The notes beneath the pieces are model-generated. The model searched no databases. It was given only the letters and a program-made list of their open reading frames with translations, and was not told where the DNA came from. This document shows positions 46,301 through 55,028 of a stretch of DNA of 64,000 bases, in pieces. Within the stretch, counting starts at the first letter, position 1. Each line of letters begins with the position of its first letter. A program made the translations under genes and the position numbers. Source of the stretch: Frigoriglobus tundricola (GTDB lineage Bacteria > Planctomycetota > Planctomycetia > Gemmatales > Gemmataceae). The DNA lies in assembly GCF_013128195.2 (NCBI RefSeq), contig NZ_CP053452.2, positions 5,890,001 through 5,954,000 on the forward strand, written 5' to 3'.

Positions 46301-47323
46301 CAGGGCCTCGCGGCGGCGGGCGTGGGCGGTGCGGGCACGGCGTTCATCACGGTCGATGACGCCGGCCGCGTGCGCATCCTGGCCGCCGATTACGTGCCGC
46401 CCGGTGGCGCCGTGCCGCCCGGTCGGCCCGGCCCGCTCGCGCTGTCGTTTCTTCCGTACCGCACCCCGAACCTGAAAGAGAAAGCGAGCGCGGCGGCGGC
46501 GTCCGCCGACGGCCGGAGCTTCGTCATCGCCACCGAACACGGGCTGCGCGTGTGGCAGCCGTACAGGCCGGCTCGGATCTTCGGCCGCGACGGCGCGCCG
46601 CCGCGCGGCGCCTTTACCGCCTCGGTGTTCGTGAGGACCCCCGCGCCGGTCCGCGCCGCGTGCTTCGACCTGACCGGTCGGTGGCTCGCCACAGCGGACG
46701 AGGACGGCGTTCTCGTGTACGACGTTCACGAGATTCCGGTTACAGACGATCACCCGGTGGACCTGAAGGGTAAGCGGGTGCTCACATCGGCCGGGGTGCG
46801 CGAGCTGGCGTTTCACCCGAACCAGGAGTGGCTGGCCGCGGCGGTCGGCACCCGGGTCCACATCGTGTCGCTGGACGGGAAGGAACCGGCGGGCGCGCCG
46901 GCGGCGCACGACCCCAAGGCGGAGGTGGACGCGATCGCGTTCGATCGGAGCGGCGGGTTCATGGCGACCGGCGACGCGAGCGGGCTCATCAAGCTGTGGT
47001 CGCTCAACGGCGCGGGCCGTCCGACGTTCGTCCGCGACCTGCCGGGTCACACCGGTGCGGTGAAGGCGCTGGCGTTCAGTGCGGACGGCCGGACGCTCGC
47101 GTCCGGCGGGGACGACAGGACTGTGATTCTGTGGGACCCGGTTGCCGGTCAGGAGCGCCTCTCGCTGACCGGCCACGCCGACATCGTGCTGAAGGCGGCG
47201 TTCAACGCGGACGGCACCGCGCTCGTTACCGTGAGTCGCGACGGGGCGGTGAAGCGGTGGCGCGCCGACGTGCGCCCGGCGCCCGACGGCTCGCGGCTGC
47301 CCTTCGTGTCCCACATGCCCTGA
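43383..47323 (+). CDS. Ser/Thr protein kinase with WD40 repeat tail, carrying three frameshifts
   Basis: Read as one gene this is ~1313 residues. Layout: N-terminal zinc ribbon (RCSLGHTWSP...CPVCGD), linker, kinase domain ~130-430 (VGRGGMGVVYKARQ, VALKMIL, HRDLKPGNILL, VTDFGLAKRL, GTPSYIAPEQASG), a membrane helix (LAVLMSVTVIATAALVTVLS), a coiled coil (QQESTSAKEQKALAEAEKRR), then WD40 repeats (LHAVAYSPTGTIVATAGAAG, GLAFSPDGAVLASAGADGTV, ALAFSDDGQVLASAGFDKTV, ALAFSADGRTLASGGDDRTV). The frame changes near 45275-45278 (C4), 45642-45646 (G5) and 45955-45965. Repairing two deletions and one insertion joins all parts. As written, the intact kinase frame ends at 45440 and a WD40 frame runs from about 46058 to 47323. 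Such Hanks kinases with WD40 are common in planctomycetes. Confidence 0.88.
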
Positions 47324-47427
47324 CCCCGGTTTCCGGTCGGGGGCGATCGAAACGTGCAGCGGCGTTCTCATACGATCACAGATCCGGGCGCGGCGACATG
47401 GCGCCCAAGCCGGACCGGTGCTACCAG

Positions 47428-47619
47428 GGAGGGTTAAGGAGTCCGGTCCCCACCTGCTCCTGCGTGAGGGTTGTGAGCTCGGCACAGAACGGGCTGACCT
47501 TCGACCGCTTCGGGCGCGAGCTCGACGATGTCGTTCATCTCGCCACGGTGCGGGGAGCCGCCGTCCCCGCACCTCGATTCGATGTCGATGACTAGAACGT
47601 GATCGCGTCGTTTAGCCAT
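47428..47619 (-). pseudogene. Remnant of a 3'-5' exonuclease (DnaQ/ERI-like) gene
   Basis: From the ATG at 47619 the frame starts like a DEDDh exonuclease: RDHVLVIDIESRC (the DxE motif of Exo I), then GEMNDIVEL. In another frame just downstream, RPKRSKVSPFCAELTTLTQEQV reads like the middle of the same family. Between the two pieces roughly 20 residues are missing, and nothing of the Exo II/III motifs follows. So this is a fragment left by an internal deletion and 3' loss. The remaining ~190 bp are unlikely to be functional. Confidence 0.6.
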
Positions 47620-47783
47620 ATCGTGCGTCGGGCCAAAGGATCTTCTCCTGTTGCACCGCCCTCGGAAGAGCGGCCGAGTGTTGGGCCGTAACGTTCGGTG
47701 GAGCAATCTCGTGCCGCACGCCGGTACGGCACCAAGTTTGCTAACTCATTTCGCGTTCCCAACTCAAATGCGGAGACGCGATA

Positions 47784-48176
47784 ATGGCGAAGAAACCGAC
47801 ACCGGCGGCGAAGAACGGCAAGGGCAAGGAGTCGCTCGGCGCGGTCGGCGGGGCCGCCGGTGGTGCGGCGGCGGGCGCCGCCGTGGGATCGATACTCGGA
47901 CCGCTCGGTGCGGCGGTGGGCGCCGTGGTGGGCGGAGTCGGTGGGGCGGTCGCCGGTAAGGAAGCGGCCACGCCCGAGGGTTCGGCCAAGGTGAAACGCG
48001 CGGCCACGAGCGCCAAGAAGGCGGTGACCAAGGCGGTCAAGAAGGTGACGAAGAAGGTCGCGGCGGCGAAGCCCGTGAAAAAGGCCGCGACCGCGGCGAA
48101 GAAGGCCAAGACCGCGGTGGCGAAGGTCGGCGCGGCCAAAACGCCGACGAAGAAGACCGCCACGCGGAAGAGCTGA
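47784..48176 (+). CDS. Glycine-zipper protein with histone H1-like Ala/Lys tail
   Basis: 130 residues. Two unlike halves: residues ~18-58 are a glycine-zipper hydrophobic stretch (GGAAGGAAAGAAVGSILGPL, GAAVGAVVGGVGGAVAGKEA) of the type found in membrane-inserting or oligomerising proteins. Residues ~65-130 are an Ala/Lys/Pro-rich tail (AATSAKKAVTKAVKKVTKKV, KPVKKAATAAKKAKTAVAKV) like the C-terminal tails of histone H1 and bacterial H1-like proteins. There is no signal peptide. The tail suggests DNA or nucleoid binding; the zipper suggests a membrane contact. Highly condensed nucleoids are a known feature of Gemmata. Confidence 0.82.
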   Translation: MAKKPTPAAKNGKGKESLGAVGGAAGGAAAGAAVGSILGPLGAAVGAVVGGVGGAVAGKEAATPEGSAKVKRAATSAKKAVTKAVKKVTKKVAAAKPVKKAATAAKKAKTAVAKVGAAKTPTKKTATRKS

Positions 48177-48272
48177 CCCCACCCCGCCGACGCGGGGCCA
48201 GGAGTTCGGCCGGTGCAACTTGAAACCCGGCCGCGAAACTCGACACTATCGGCATTCCGCGGAGCCGCTCGA

Positions 48273-48788
48273 ATGCAAGTCCTCATCCCCGCCGATCGCA
48301 TCCACGCGCGCGTGAGCGAGATGGCCACCGAGATCGCCCACGCTTACGAGGGCAAGGCGGTCACGGTGGTCGGCGTGCTAACCGGCTGCCTGATCTTCAC
48401 CGCCGACCTCATCCGCCGCATCGACCTGCCGCTCCGGGTCGCGTTCGTCACCGCGTCCAGCTACCGCGGGCCGACGACCGTGCCCGGCCTGCTGGAGATC
48501 CGCGACGACCTCCTGCCGGACGTCGCCGGCAAGCACGTCCTCCTGCTCGACGACATTCTCGACACCGGCAAGACGCTGACGCGGGTGGTCGCGCACCTGA
48601 TCGACCGCGGGGCGGCGTCGGTCAAGGTGGGGGTGCTGCTGCGCAAGATCGGGCGACAGGAGGTGCCGTTCGAGCCGGACTTCGTCGGGTTCACCATCCC
48701 GGACAAGTTCGTCGTCGGTTACGGCCTGGATTTTAACGACGAGTACCGGCACCTGCCGTACATCGGTGTTTTCTCCGCGGGAGAATAG
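48273..48788 (+). CDS. hpt: Hypoxanthine phosphoribosyltransferase
   Basis: 171 residues from the ATG at 48273 (MQVLIPADRIHARVSEMATE). HPRT features: VTVVGVLTGCLIFTADLIRR (PPi loop), VASSYRGPT-like flexible loop (VTASSYRGPTTVPGLLEIRD), and the PRPP-binding motif KHVLLLDDILDTGKTLTRVV; DFVGFTIPDKFVVGYGLDFN is the purine-binding end. It salvages hypoxanthine and guanine to IMP and GMP in the cytoplasm. Length matches the family (~180). Confidence 0.96.
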   Translation: MQVLIPADRIHARVSEMATEIAHAYEGKAVTVVGVLTGCLIFTADLIRRIDLPLRVAFVTASSYRGPTTVPGLLEIRDDLLPDVAGKHVLLLDDILDTGKTLTRVVAHLIDRGAASVKVGVLLRKIGRQEVPFEPDFVGFTIPDKFVVGYGLDFNDEYRHLPYIGVFSAGE

Positions 48789-48853
48789 TGTTTCGCGGTT
48801 CGGGTTTCGTAATTAAAGTGTGCGGCGTCTCGCCCCGCTCCCATCACGGCTCC

Positions 48854-49984
48854 GTGCGACACTTGGAACCCGAACACACATATTTGAAACTCTTCTTCCT
48901 GGCGTCCGATCTCGACGCCAGCGACGCCGCCGGGCAACTCGCCCTGCTGGCCGGGGCGCTGCCGCGCGACCGGGTCGCGCTCGCCGTCGGCACCCTCGGG
49001 GCTCCGGCCGGCGCCGCGGCCGATGCGCTCCCCGCGCCGCGGGGGCGGCGGTCGCCGCGCTCCCGATCCGGAACGCGCTGGACTTCCGCGGCGTGCGCCG
49101 CCTGCGCGACGCGGTGCGGGACGCGAACCCGGCGGTGATCCACGCCTTCGGCCCGGCCGCGGTCCGGGCCGCCCGGCTCGTCACGTCCCGGCGCGGGGGC
49201 GTCAACGTCCCGCGCCTGGTGGCGTCGGCGGCGACCGGTACCGGTCCCGGCCTGGGCGGGTGGCTCGCCGCGCGGCACCTGCGGGCGCGCCGACCGCGTC
49301 CTCGCGACCGGACGGGCCGAGGGGGAGCGGTACCGGCGGCTCGGCGTGCGCGGCGACCGGCTGAGCAGCGTCAGCCCGGCCGCGGCGCTCCCGGGGCCGG
49401 TGCCGGACCGGGCCGCGTTCTGTGCCGCGGTGTCGGCGCCCCCCGGCTCGAAGCTGATCTTCGCCGGCGGGTACCTCGATCCGACCCACGGGGTGAAGGA
49501 CGCCGTGATCGCGTTCGACATGCTCCGCTACGAGTCGCCGGCCCTGCAACTGGTGCTGACCGGCGCGGGGCCGGGCCGCACGGCGGCCGAGGACCTCGGC
49601 CGCGCGCTGGCGTTCGACGACTGCCGCATCCGGTTCAGCGGCGGGTGGCCCGACCTCGCGGCCGCGACGCAACTGGCCGAGATCGTGTGGGTGACGTGTT
49701 CCCGGGGCGGCGAACACCTCGCGCTGCGGGCGATGGCGGCGGGCCGGCCGGTGGTCGCGTTCCACACGCCGGAACTGGCCGAGATCATCGACGACGGCGA
49801 GACGGGCTACCTCGTGCCCCAGGGCGACCGCGCCGCGATCGCGATGAAGTCCCATATGCTGCTCGCGTACCCGCAGACCGCGGCCCGGATGGGCGAGGCG
49901 GGCCGCAAGCGCGCCGCCGAGCGCTTCGGGGTGGCGCGCATGGCCGAACAGCACATGCGGGTGTACCGGGAAGTGGTGGGGTGA
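48854..49984 (+). CDS. Glycosyltransferase (GT4-like), two compensating frameshifts
   Basis: The intact reading would be ~376 residues; the start is uncertain (a GTG at 48854 or an upstream one). N-terminal part: YLKLFFLASDLDASDAAGQL. The frame moves at the G5 run near 49041-49045; the next part reads AAVAALPIRNALDFRGVRRL, NPAVIHAFGPAAVRAARLVT. It moves back near 49279-49290, giving ADRVLATGRAEGERYRRLGV and then a GT-B C-terminal half: KLIFAGGYLDPTHGVKDAVI, LVLTGAGPGRTAAEDLGRAL, VTCSRGGEHLALRAMAAGRP, VVAFHTPELAEIIDDGETGY. This is a family 4-like glycosyltransferase, for surface or lipid-linked sugar transfer. Net shift is zero. Confidence 0.8.
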
Positions 49985-49989
49985 AAGGA

Positions 49990-50121
49990 GAAGAGTTTGA
50001 CCCGCAGATGACACAGAGAACACCGATTGGAAGGCAGAAGAAAAGCGCCGCTCAATGCGGCTTCTTATCCCTACTGTCTTCCAATCGGTGTTCTCTGTGT
50101 CATCTGCGGATCAGACTCTTC
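49990..50121. repeat. Long inverted repeat, family C (ACACAGA)
   Basis: GCAGATGACACAGAGAACAC (~50004-50023) pairs perfectly with GTGTTCTCTGTGTCATCTGC, and CGATTGGAAG pairs with CTTCCAATCG. The gap between the arms holds GCCGCTCAATGCGGC, a small inner hairpin. It lies between the convergent glycosyltransferase and PabA/TrpG genes. A related element is at 52733-52905. Confidence 0.88.
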
Positions 50122-50135
50122 GGCGTTTTGGAGAT

Positions 50136-50717
<582 letters not shown>

Positions 50718-50726
50718 AGGGGAATA

Positions 50727-51278
50727 CTACGGGTCGGGAGTCCACTCGCGGAACATGCCGGAGGAGAAATATTCCTGATCAAAAGCGTCCAGTGATCTGT
50801 GCGTATTGGGTGTGTACCAATTCAAACCGGCATTGTCACCGCAGACGTGGCCGAAGAAGACGCGGACCCGCCCGCGACTGTCCTTCAATACAAGCGTACC
50901 TCGCCCCGCTGAAATCCAGTGGCTATCGAACCCTCGGCCGAATATCCACTCGCCGTTCTTGAACCGCACGCCGGCCCAGTCGGGGTGGAGGCGAACGGCG
51001 GTTTCTGGGTCTTGAACCGGTTCCATTTCCGCTATCAACTGCCGCGCGATGCTGGGTACCCCGCCCATTTCTGGGTATTGCTCCCGTTCGTGGCGGAAGA
51101 ATTCGCGATCCTCGGCGGTGTAGACGACCCAGCGGAGGTACTGCCTGTGAACTACCAGCCCGCCCCACGCGCACCAGCAAGGCGAGGTGAACAGCGCAAC
51201 GCCCAAGAGGATGATCGCCCCCCGCGACCGGCGGTTGAGCCAACCGCACCAGTTCGGACAACGGCGACCGATCCACAC
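50727..51278 (-). CDS. Single-pass membrane protein of unknown function
   Basis: 183 residues. One hydrophobic segment near the N-terminus (AIILLGVALFTSPCWCAWGG), then a soluble part: TAEDREFFRHEREQYPEMGG, AGVRFKNGEWIFGRGFDSHW, GTLVLKDSRGRVRVFFGHVC. I do not recognise a family. It sits between pabA and a small gene on the same strand with gaps of 9 and 4 bp, so the three may be co-transcribed. Confidence 0.7.
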   Translation of the reverse strand: MWIGRRCPNWCGWLNRRSRGAIILLGVALFTSPCWCAWGGLVVHRQYLRWVVYTAEDREFFRHEREQYPEMGGVPSIARQLIAEMEPVQDPETAVRLHPDWAGVRFKNGEWIFGRGFDSHWISAGRGTLVLKDSRGRVRVFFGHVCGDNAGLNWYTPNTHRSLDAFDQEYFSSGMFREWTPDP

Positions 51279-51282
51279 GGGA

Positions 51283-51570
51283 TCACCCCTGCCGCGCGGG
51301 CAGCTTCTGAGCGCTGTTGACGGTGGCGTCGTACTGGCCCTTCGCCTCGTCGTCGGGCACCACTTCGAGATAGACGTCGGACGCGGGGACGTCGTACCAC
51401 GCCCCGTCCGCGAAATCGACGATCGCCTTCCCGCCGTAATTGACCGTCACGACGCGGCCCACCTTGCCGGCGAACCGCTCGTACTCGGCGTGCCCCGGCT
51501 TCACGCGGACGTATTTGTCCGTCCACGTGCGTTTGAGCGATTCGGCTTCGTCGTAGGTCGGGAATCGCAT
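51283..51570 (-). CDS. Small conserved hypothetical protein
   Basis: 95 residues from the ATG at 51570 (MRFPTYDEAESLKRTWTDKY). The longer in-frame start at 51690 would run through an inverted repeat and is rejected. The core VRVKPGHAEYERFAGKVGRV, VTVNYGGKAIVDFADGAWYD and a short acidic end (LEVVPDDEAKGQYDATVNS) look like a small beta-barrel (SH3/KOW-like). It may bind a nucleic acid or protein; unproven. Confidence 0.75.
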   Translation of the reverse strand: MRFPTYDEAESLKRTWTDKYVRVKPGHAEYERFAGKVGRVVTVNYGGKAIVDFADGAWYDVPASDVYLEVVPDDEAKGQYDATVNSAQKLPARQG

Positions 51571-51582
51571 GGGTGCCTTTAC

Positions 51583-51685
51583 CGTAGTCATCACGCTCCG
51601 CGTGATGTCCGCTGAGGTCGGACGAGCGGCGCTCACCTGCGAACCGCGTGTGCCGGCGGTCATCACGCGGAGCGTGATGACTACG
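51583..51685. repeat. Inverted repeat, family E
   Basis: CGTAGTCATCACGCTCCGCG (51583-51602) pairs with CGCGGAGCGTGATGACTACG (51666-51685) without mismatch. Inside, each arm has a smaller CATCACGC/GCGTGATG palindrome. It lies between the sugar-isomerase and the small conserved genes, both on the minus strand. Confidence 0.88.
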
Positions 51686-51691
51686 ATCACG

Positions 51692-52684
51692 TTAGCCCCG
51701 GAACGCTTTCGGGCCGTGTGTCGGCGGGTCGAAGTCGAGCGCTTTCAGGAACCGGGCGGCGTCGGCGGCGCCGAACTCGCGGTCCATGCCCGGGTCGTGC
51801 CAATCGACCGAGAGCGGGCCGTCGTAGCCGATCGCGTTCAGCGCGCGGAGGATCGCCGGCCAGTCGATGCCGCCGTGCCCCGGCGAGCGGAACTGCCACC
51901 CGGCCCGCGGGTCGCCGCTCGGCCAGTACCCCGCCAGAACGCCGGCCCGGCCGTTCAGCGTGAGCTGCGCGTCCTTGACGTGGACGTGGTAAATGCGGTC
52001 CGGGAACCGGCGGACGAACTCCACCGGATCGACGCCCTGCCAGTGCAGGTGGCTGGGGTCGAACGTGAACCCGAAGTCCTCGCGGCCGTCCAGCGCGTCG
52101 ATCACCAGTTCCGCGGAGTACAGGTCGAACGCCAACTGCCCCGGGTGGGCCTCACAGGCGAACCGCACGCCGGCCTCACGCGCGGTGTCGAGGATCGGGG
52201 TCCACTGCTGCACGAACTGTCGCAGGGCGTCGGAAATCACGTCCTGCCTGGGGGCCGGGTAGCCCGCGACGTAGCCCCAGATGGGCGAGCCGGTGAACCC
52301 GCTCACCACGCCCGCCCCGAGCCGTTCCGCGAGCCGGAACGTGGCCTTCATCTCCTCGGCCGCCCGCTGCTGCACGCCGGCCGGGCTGCCGTCGCCCCAG
52401 ACGTAATCCGGCACGAGCGCCTGGTGCCGCTTGTCGATCGGGTCGCAAACCGCCTGGCCGACCTTGTGGTTCGCGATGACGGGGACTTGCAGGTCGTGGC
52501 GGCCGAGCAGGTCGATGCGGGCCGGGGCGTAGCCGTCGTCGGACAGCCCGCGCTGCACCTCGAGGTGGTCGCCCCAGCAGCACAACTCGAAGCCGGCGTA
52601 GCCCCACCCGGCGGCCTTCGCCGCCAGTGTTTCCAGCGGCAGGTCCGCCCACGGGCCGCTGAACAGCAGGATCGGTCTTCCCAT
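51692..52684 (-). CDS. Sugar phosphate isomerase/epimerase family protein (TIM barrel)
   Basis: 330 residues from the ATG at 52684 ([20 protein letters not shown]). Xylose isomerase-like TIM-barrel pattern (PF01261): [56 protein letters not shown] with a Glu metal ligand, [20 protein letters not shown] (Asp/His), [17 protein letters not shown] (His), and [20 protein letters not shown]. This is a divalent-metal sugar or polyol isomerase/epimerase. The exact substrate is not decidable. No other sugar gene lies nearby. Confidence 0.93.
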   Translation of the reverse strand: MGRPILLFSGPWADLPLETLAAKAAGWGYAGFELCCWGDHLEVQRGLSDDGYAPARIDLLGRHDLQVPVIANHKVGQAVCDPIDKRHQALVPDYVWGDGSPAGVQQRAAEEMKATFRLAERLGAGVVSGFTGSPIWGYVAGYPAPRQDVISDALRQFVQQWTPILDTAREAGVRFACEAHPGQLAFDLYSAELVIDALDGREDFGFTFDPSHLHWQGVDPVEFVRRFPDRIYHVHVKDAQLTLNGRAGVLAGYWPSGDPRAGWQFRSPGHGGIDWPAILRALNAIGYDGPLSVDWHDPGMDREFGAADAARFLKALDFDPPTHGPKAFRG

Positions 52685-52732
52685 GACACACCTGTGGACA
52701 CAGAAAGACGGCACACGCGCCCACGTTCAACG

Positions 52733-52905
52733 AGCGGAAGAGTGCTATCGCAGATTGCGCCGCTGACACAGATTCGAGAACCGAGAAGCGACAGCGACAG
52801 AAACGGGACGGGCCGCATTTAGCCCGTCTCCTGTTCCCGCTCTCGAACGCCTCTTGTCTCCCGATCTGTGTCACCCGCGTAATCTGCGGATAACACTCTT
52901 CCGCT
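52733..52905. repeat. Long imperfect inverted repeat, family C
   Basis: AGCGGAAGAGTGCTATCGCA on the left pairs imperfectly with TGCGGATAACACTCTTCCGCT on the right, and GACACAGAT with ATCTGTGTC. The spacer holds a further imperfect hairpin (GAGACGGG/CCCGTC). It lies between two minus-strand genes and shares TGACACAG/CTGTGTCA text with 49990-50121. Confidence 0.75.
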
Positions 52906-52916
52906 TTCGCAGCCGG

Positions 52917-54719
52917 TTACGCCAGGGGCAGCGTGTCGGGCGGCGTCTTCGGCTCGTCCACCTTCTTCGGCTCGTCCGGCTTCTTCAGTTCCGGCTCCGG
53001 CTCCGGCTCCAGCGGTAGCGCCGGGCTGACCGCGGCGGGCGGGTTGAACGGGAGCGTCGCCGGCGGCGGGGGCGGCGGGGCCACCGGCGGGGGCGGGGTA
53101 ACGGGCGGCGCGGCCGGCGGGGTCGCGATGACCGGCAGTGAGGTCGGGCTCGCGGCCGGCGGCGCGGTGCCGGTGGCCAGCTTCGGCGGCGCCAGCGGCA
53201 CCTCCGGCTCCTCGTCCTCGAACACCTCGTCCAGTTCGGCCTCGTCTACCTTGTTCCGCATCAGGAAGTAGACCATCGTGGCCGCGGACCAGAAGAAGCT
53301 GTAGCTGAACCCGAGCATCAGCAGGAACGCGAGCGTGAGCCAGAAGCAGACGATGCCCGCGCCCCACGTGTTGTACCACCAGAACTCGCCCCGGTTGATG
53401 GTGTACGTTTCCGGGTTCACCGGCTTGTACACGTACACCTGGCGGACCCCCTTCGTCGGCTCGGGCGTCTCCTTCCCGTCCCGGTCGAGCCACACCCAGT
53501 CGCCCTGGACCGCGTAGGGGCTGTCCTTGGTCAACAGCTCGCGCCAGCCGAACGATTCGGGGGCGTAGACGAACAGGTACTCGGGCTTGCGGTCCTGCCA
53601 CACGAGGCTCGCCGTCAGCCCCACGGCCCACTTGCCCACGTACACCGTCACCGACACGAAGAACAGCACGAACAGCGTGATGGCGGCCCCGTACAGCACC
53701 GCGACCAGCCAGTTCCACAGGTAGGCCCACGGCGCCTGGTACACGTAGTTGACCGACCGGCTGAGGGCGTCGAACGTGTCGCTCTGGTCGCCCTCCACGC
53801 TCAGGGTCGTGTACATCATCGGGTAGCCGACGAGGCCGACGAGGAACACGGTCATGATGGCCCCGCCGACGATGACCGCCGGCAGCCCGATGCCGAGCAG
53901 GACGATGTCACCGACGAACGGGACCAGCGCGAGCAGCCCGTAGCACACGAGGCCGAGGACCACCGCGGCGATGATGCCCAGCGGCACGAGCGGGGCGCCC
54001 AGGTAGCTCAGGTACCGCTTGGACACGAACCGGACCGCCTGCATGAACGTGACCGGCCCCTTGTTGGCCAACTGGACCGCCGCGAGCCGGGTGATCACGC
54101 CGCCGCAGAACGCCCAGACGGCCACGTTCGAGAGCAGGATCAAAAACAGGTAGAACCGGGTCTGCGAGCTGACCCCGGGGGAGACGATCTTCGCCACCGG
54201 CAGCAGCAGCTTCACGAGCGGCTCGACGAGCACCGGCACCGACCCGCTGGCGAACCCGGACACGGCCTGGCGGCGGTCCTCGGCGCTGCCCCCCAGCGCC
54301 TCGGTGAAGAACAGGAACGGGTTGGGGCCGCGGTACTCGTACCACGGCAGCGTGCGGAGCCGCCCGCCCGGCCCGGCCAGGGAGTCGAGCTGCTGCCACT
54401 GGGCGTAGTCCCGCTCGAACTTCTCGCGGCCGATGCGGGTGTAGTCCGCCTCGGTGTAGTTCTCGCCGTTGGACTTCTTCTTCCCCTCGTAGTCGCGCTG
54501 GACCGTGGTGTTGCTGTAGTCCGGGTCGTTCGGGAGCGGGGCCTTGTAATAGAAGACGCTGGACAGGAACCACCACAGGAACGACATCACCAGGATGCCG
54601 ATGGCCGCGACGAACAGCTTGCGCGGGTCCAGGGCGACCTGGAAGCAGCGGAAGATGTTCGTCCACGGCAGGGCGGCGCGGTAACTGAATCCGCCGGACT
54701 GGTCGCGGCCGTCGGCCAT
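52917..54719 (-). CDS. Multi-pass membrane protein with proline-rich C-terminal tail
   Basis: 600 residues. Around 6-7 hydrophobic helices: LFVAAIGILVMSFLWWFLSS near residue 40, FYLFLILLSNVAVWAFCGGV, LGIIAAVVLGLVCYGLLALV, VGDIVLLGIGLPAVIVGGAI, LYGAAITLFVLFFVSVTVYV and ITVFCFW-type helix near 470 (FWLTLAFLLMLGFSYSFFWS). The segment between helices 1 and 2 is a ~110-residue loop (RIGREKFERDYAQWQQLDSL). The last ~100 residues are acidic then Pro-rich (EDEEPEVPLAPPKLATGTAP), with no helices. I do not recognise a family; the order of helices is reminiscent of integral membrane proteins that sort or scaffold (DUF4013-like) in planctomycetes. Confidence 0.85.
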   Translation of the reverse strand: MADGRDQSGGFSYRAALPWTNIFRCFQVALDPRKLFVAAIGILVMSFLWWFLSSVFYYKAPLPNDPDYSNTTVQRDYEGKKKSNGENYTEADYTRIGREKFERDYAQWQQLDSLAGPGGRLRTLPWYEYRGPNPFLFFTEALGGSAEDRRQAVSGFASGSVPVLVEPLVKLLLPVAKIVSPGVSSQTRFYLFLILLSNVAVWAFCGGVITRLAAVQLANKGPVTFMQAVRFVSKRYLSYLGAPLVPLGIIAAVVLGLVCYGLLALVPFVGDIVLLGIGLPAVIVGGAIMTVFLVGLVGYPMMYTTLSVEGDQSDTFDALSRSVNYVYQAPWAYLWNWLVAVLYGAAITLFVLFFVSVTVYVGKWAVGLTASLVWQDRKPEYLFVYAPESFGWRELLTKDSPYAVQGDWVWLDRDGKETPEPTKGVRQVYVYKPVNPETYTINRGEFWWYNTWGAGIVCFWLTLAFLLMLGFSYSFFWSAATMVYFLMRNKVDEAELDEVFEDEEPEVPLAPPKLATGTAPPAASPTSLPVIATPPAAPPVTPPPPVAPPPPPPATLPFNPPAAVSPALPLEPEPEPELKKPDEPKKVDEPKTPPDTLPLA

Positions 54720-55028
54720 GCTGGCTCCTAAATAGCGGGAACACTGCGCGGGTCGGGTGACGGGTCGTTTCGGACGGCCCGCGGGACAGGGGGGGATTAT
54801 ACCGGCGCCGGCGACCGCGGCAATCGGTCCGGCAGAATGACGAACGCCCCCGGGTCCGGTCGGCGCCCGACCCGGTATTTGTACCGGGCTGCTCCGGCGT
54901 GTGTCCGTGACGAGTTCGGTGAGGTGACGCGTGCGGGGCCCGGTCGAGGGGCCGGGAACGCCGCGCGCCGCGCGCCCGTCGGGGCGCGCGGCGGGCCGCG
55001 CTTGGGGATGTGGGGCGGCGGGCGGCGG
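54720..55028. other. Intergenic region with a GC-palindrome hairpin
   Basis: 309 bases between two minus-strand genes. Near 54968-54993 lies GCCGCGCGCCCG/CGGGGCGCGCGGC, a palindrome that would make a stable stem after the barrel-protein gene, so it is a terminator candidate. The remainder carries no gene. The membrane-protein promoter is expected near 54720-54800. Confidence 0.5.
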
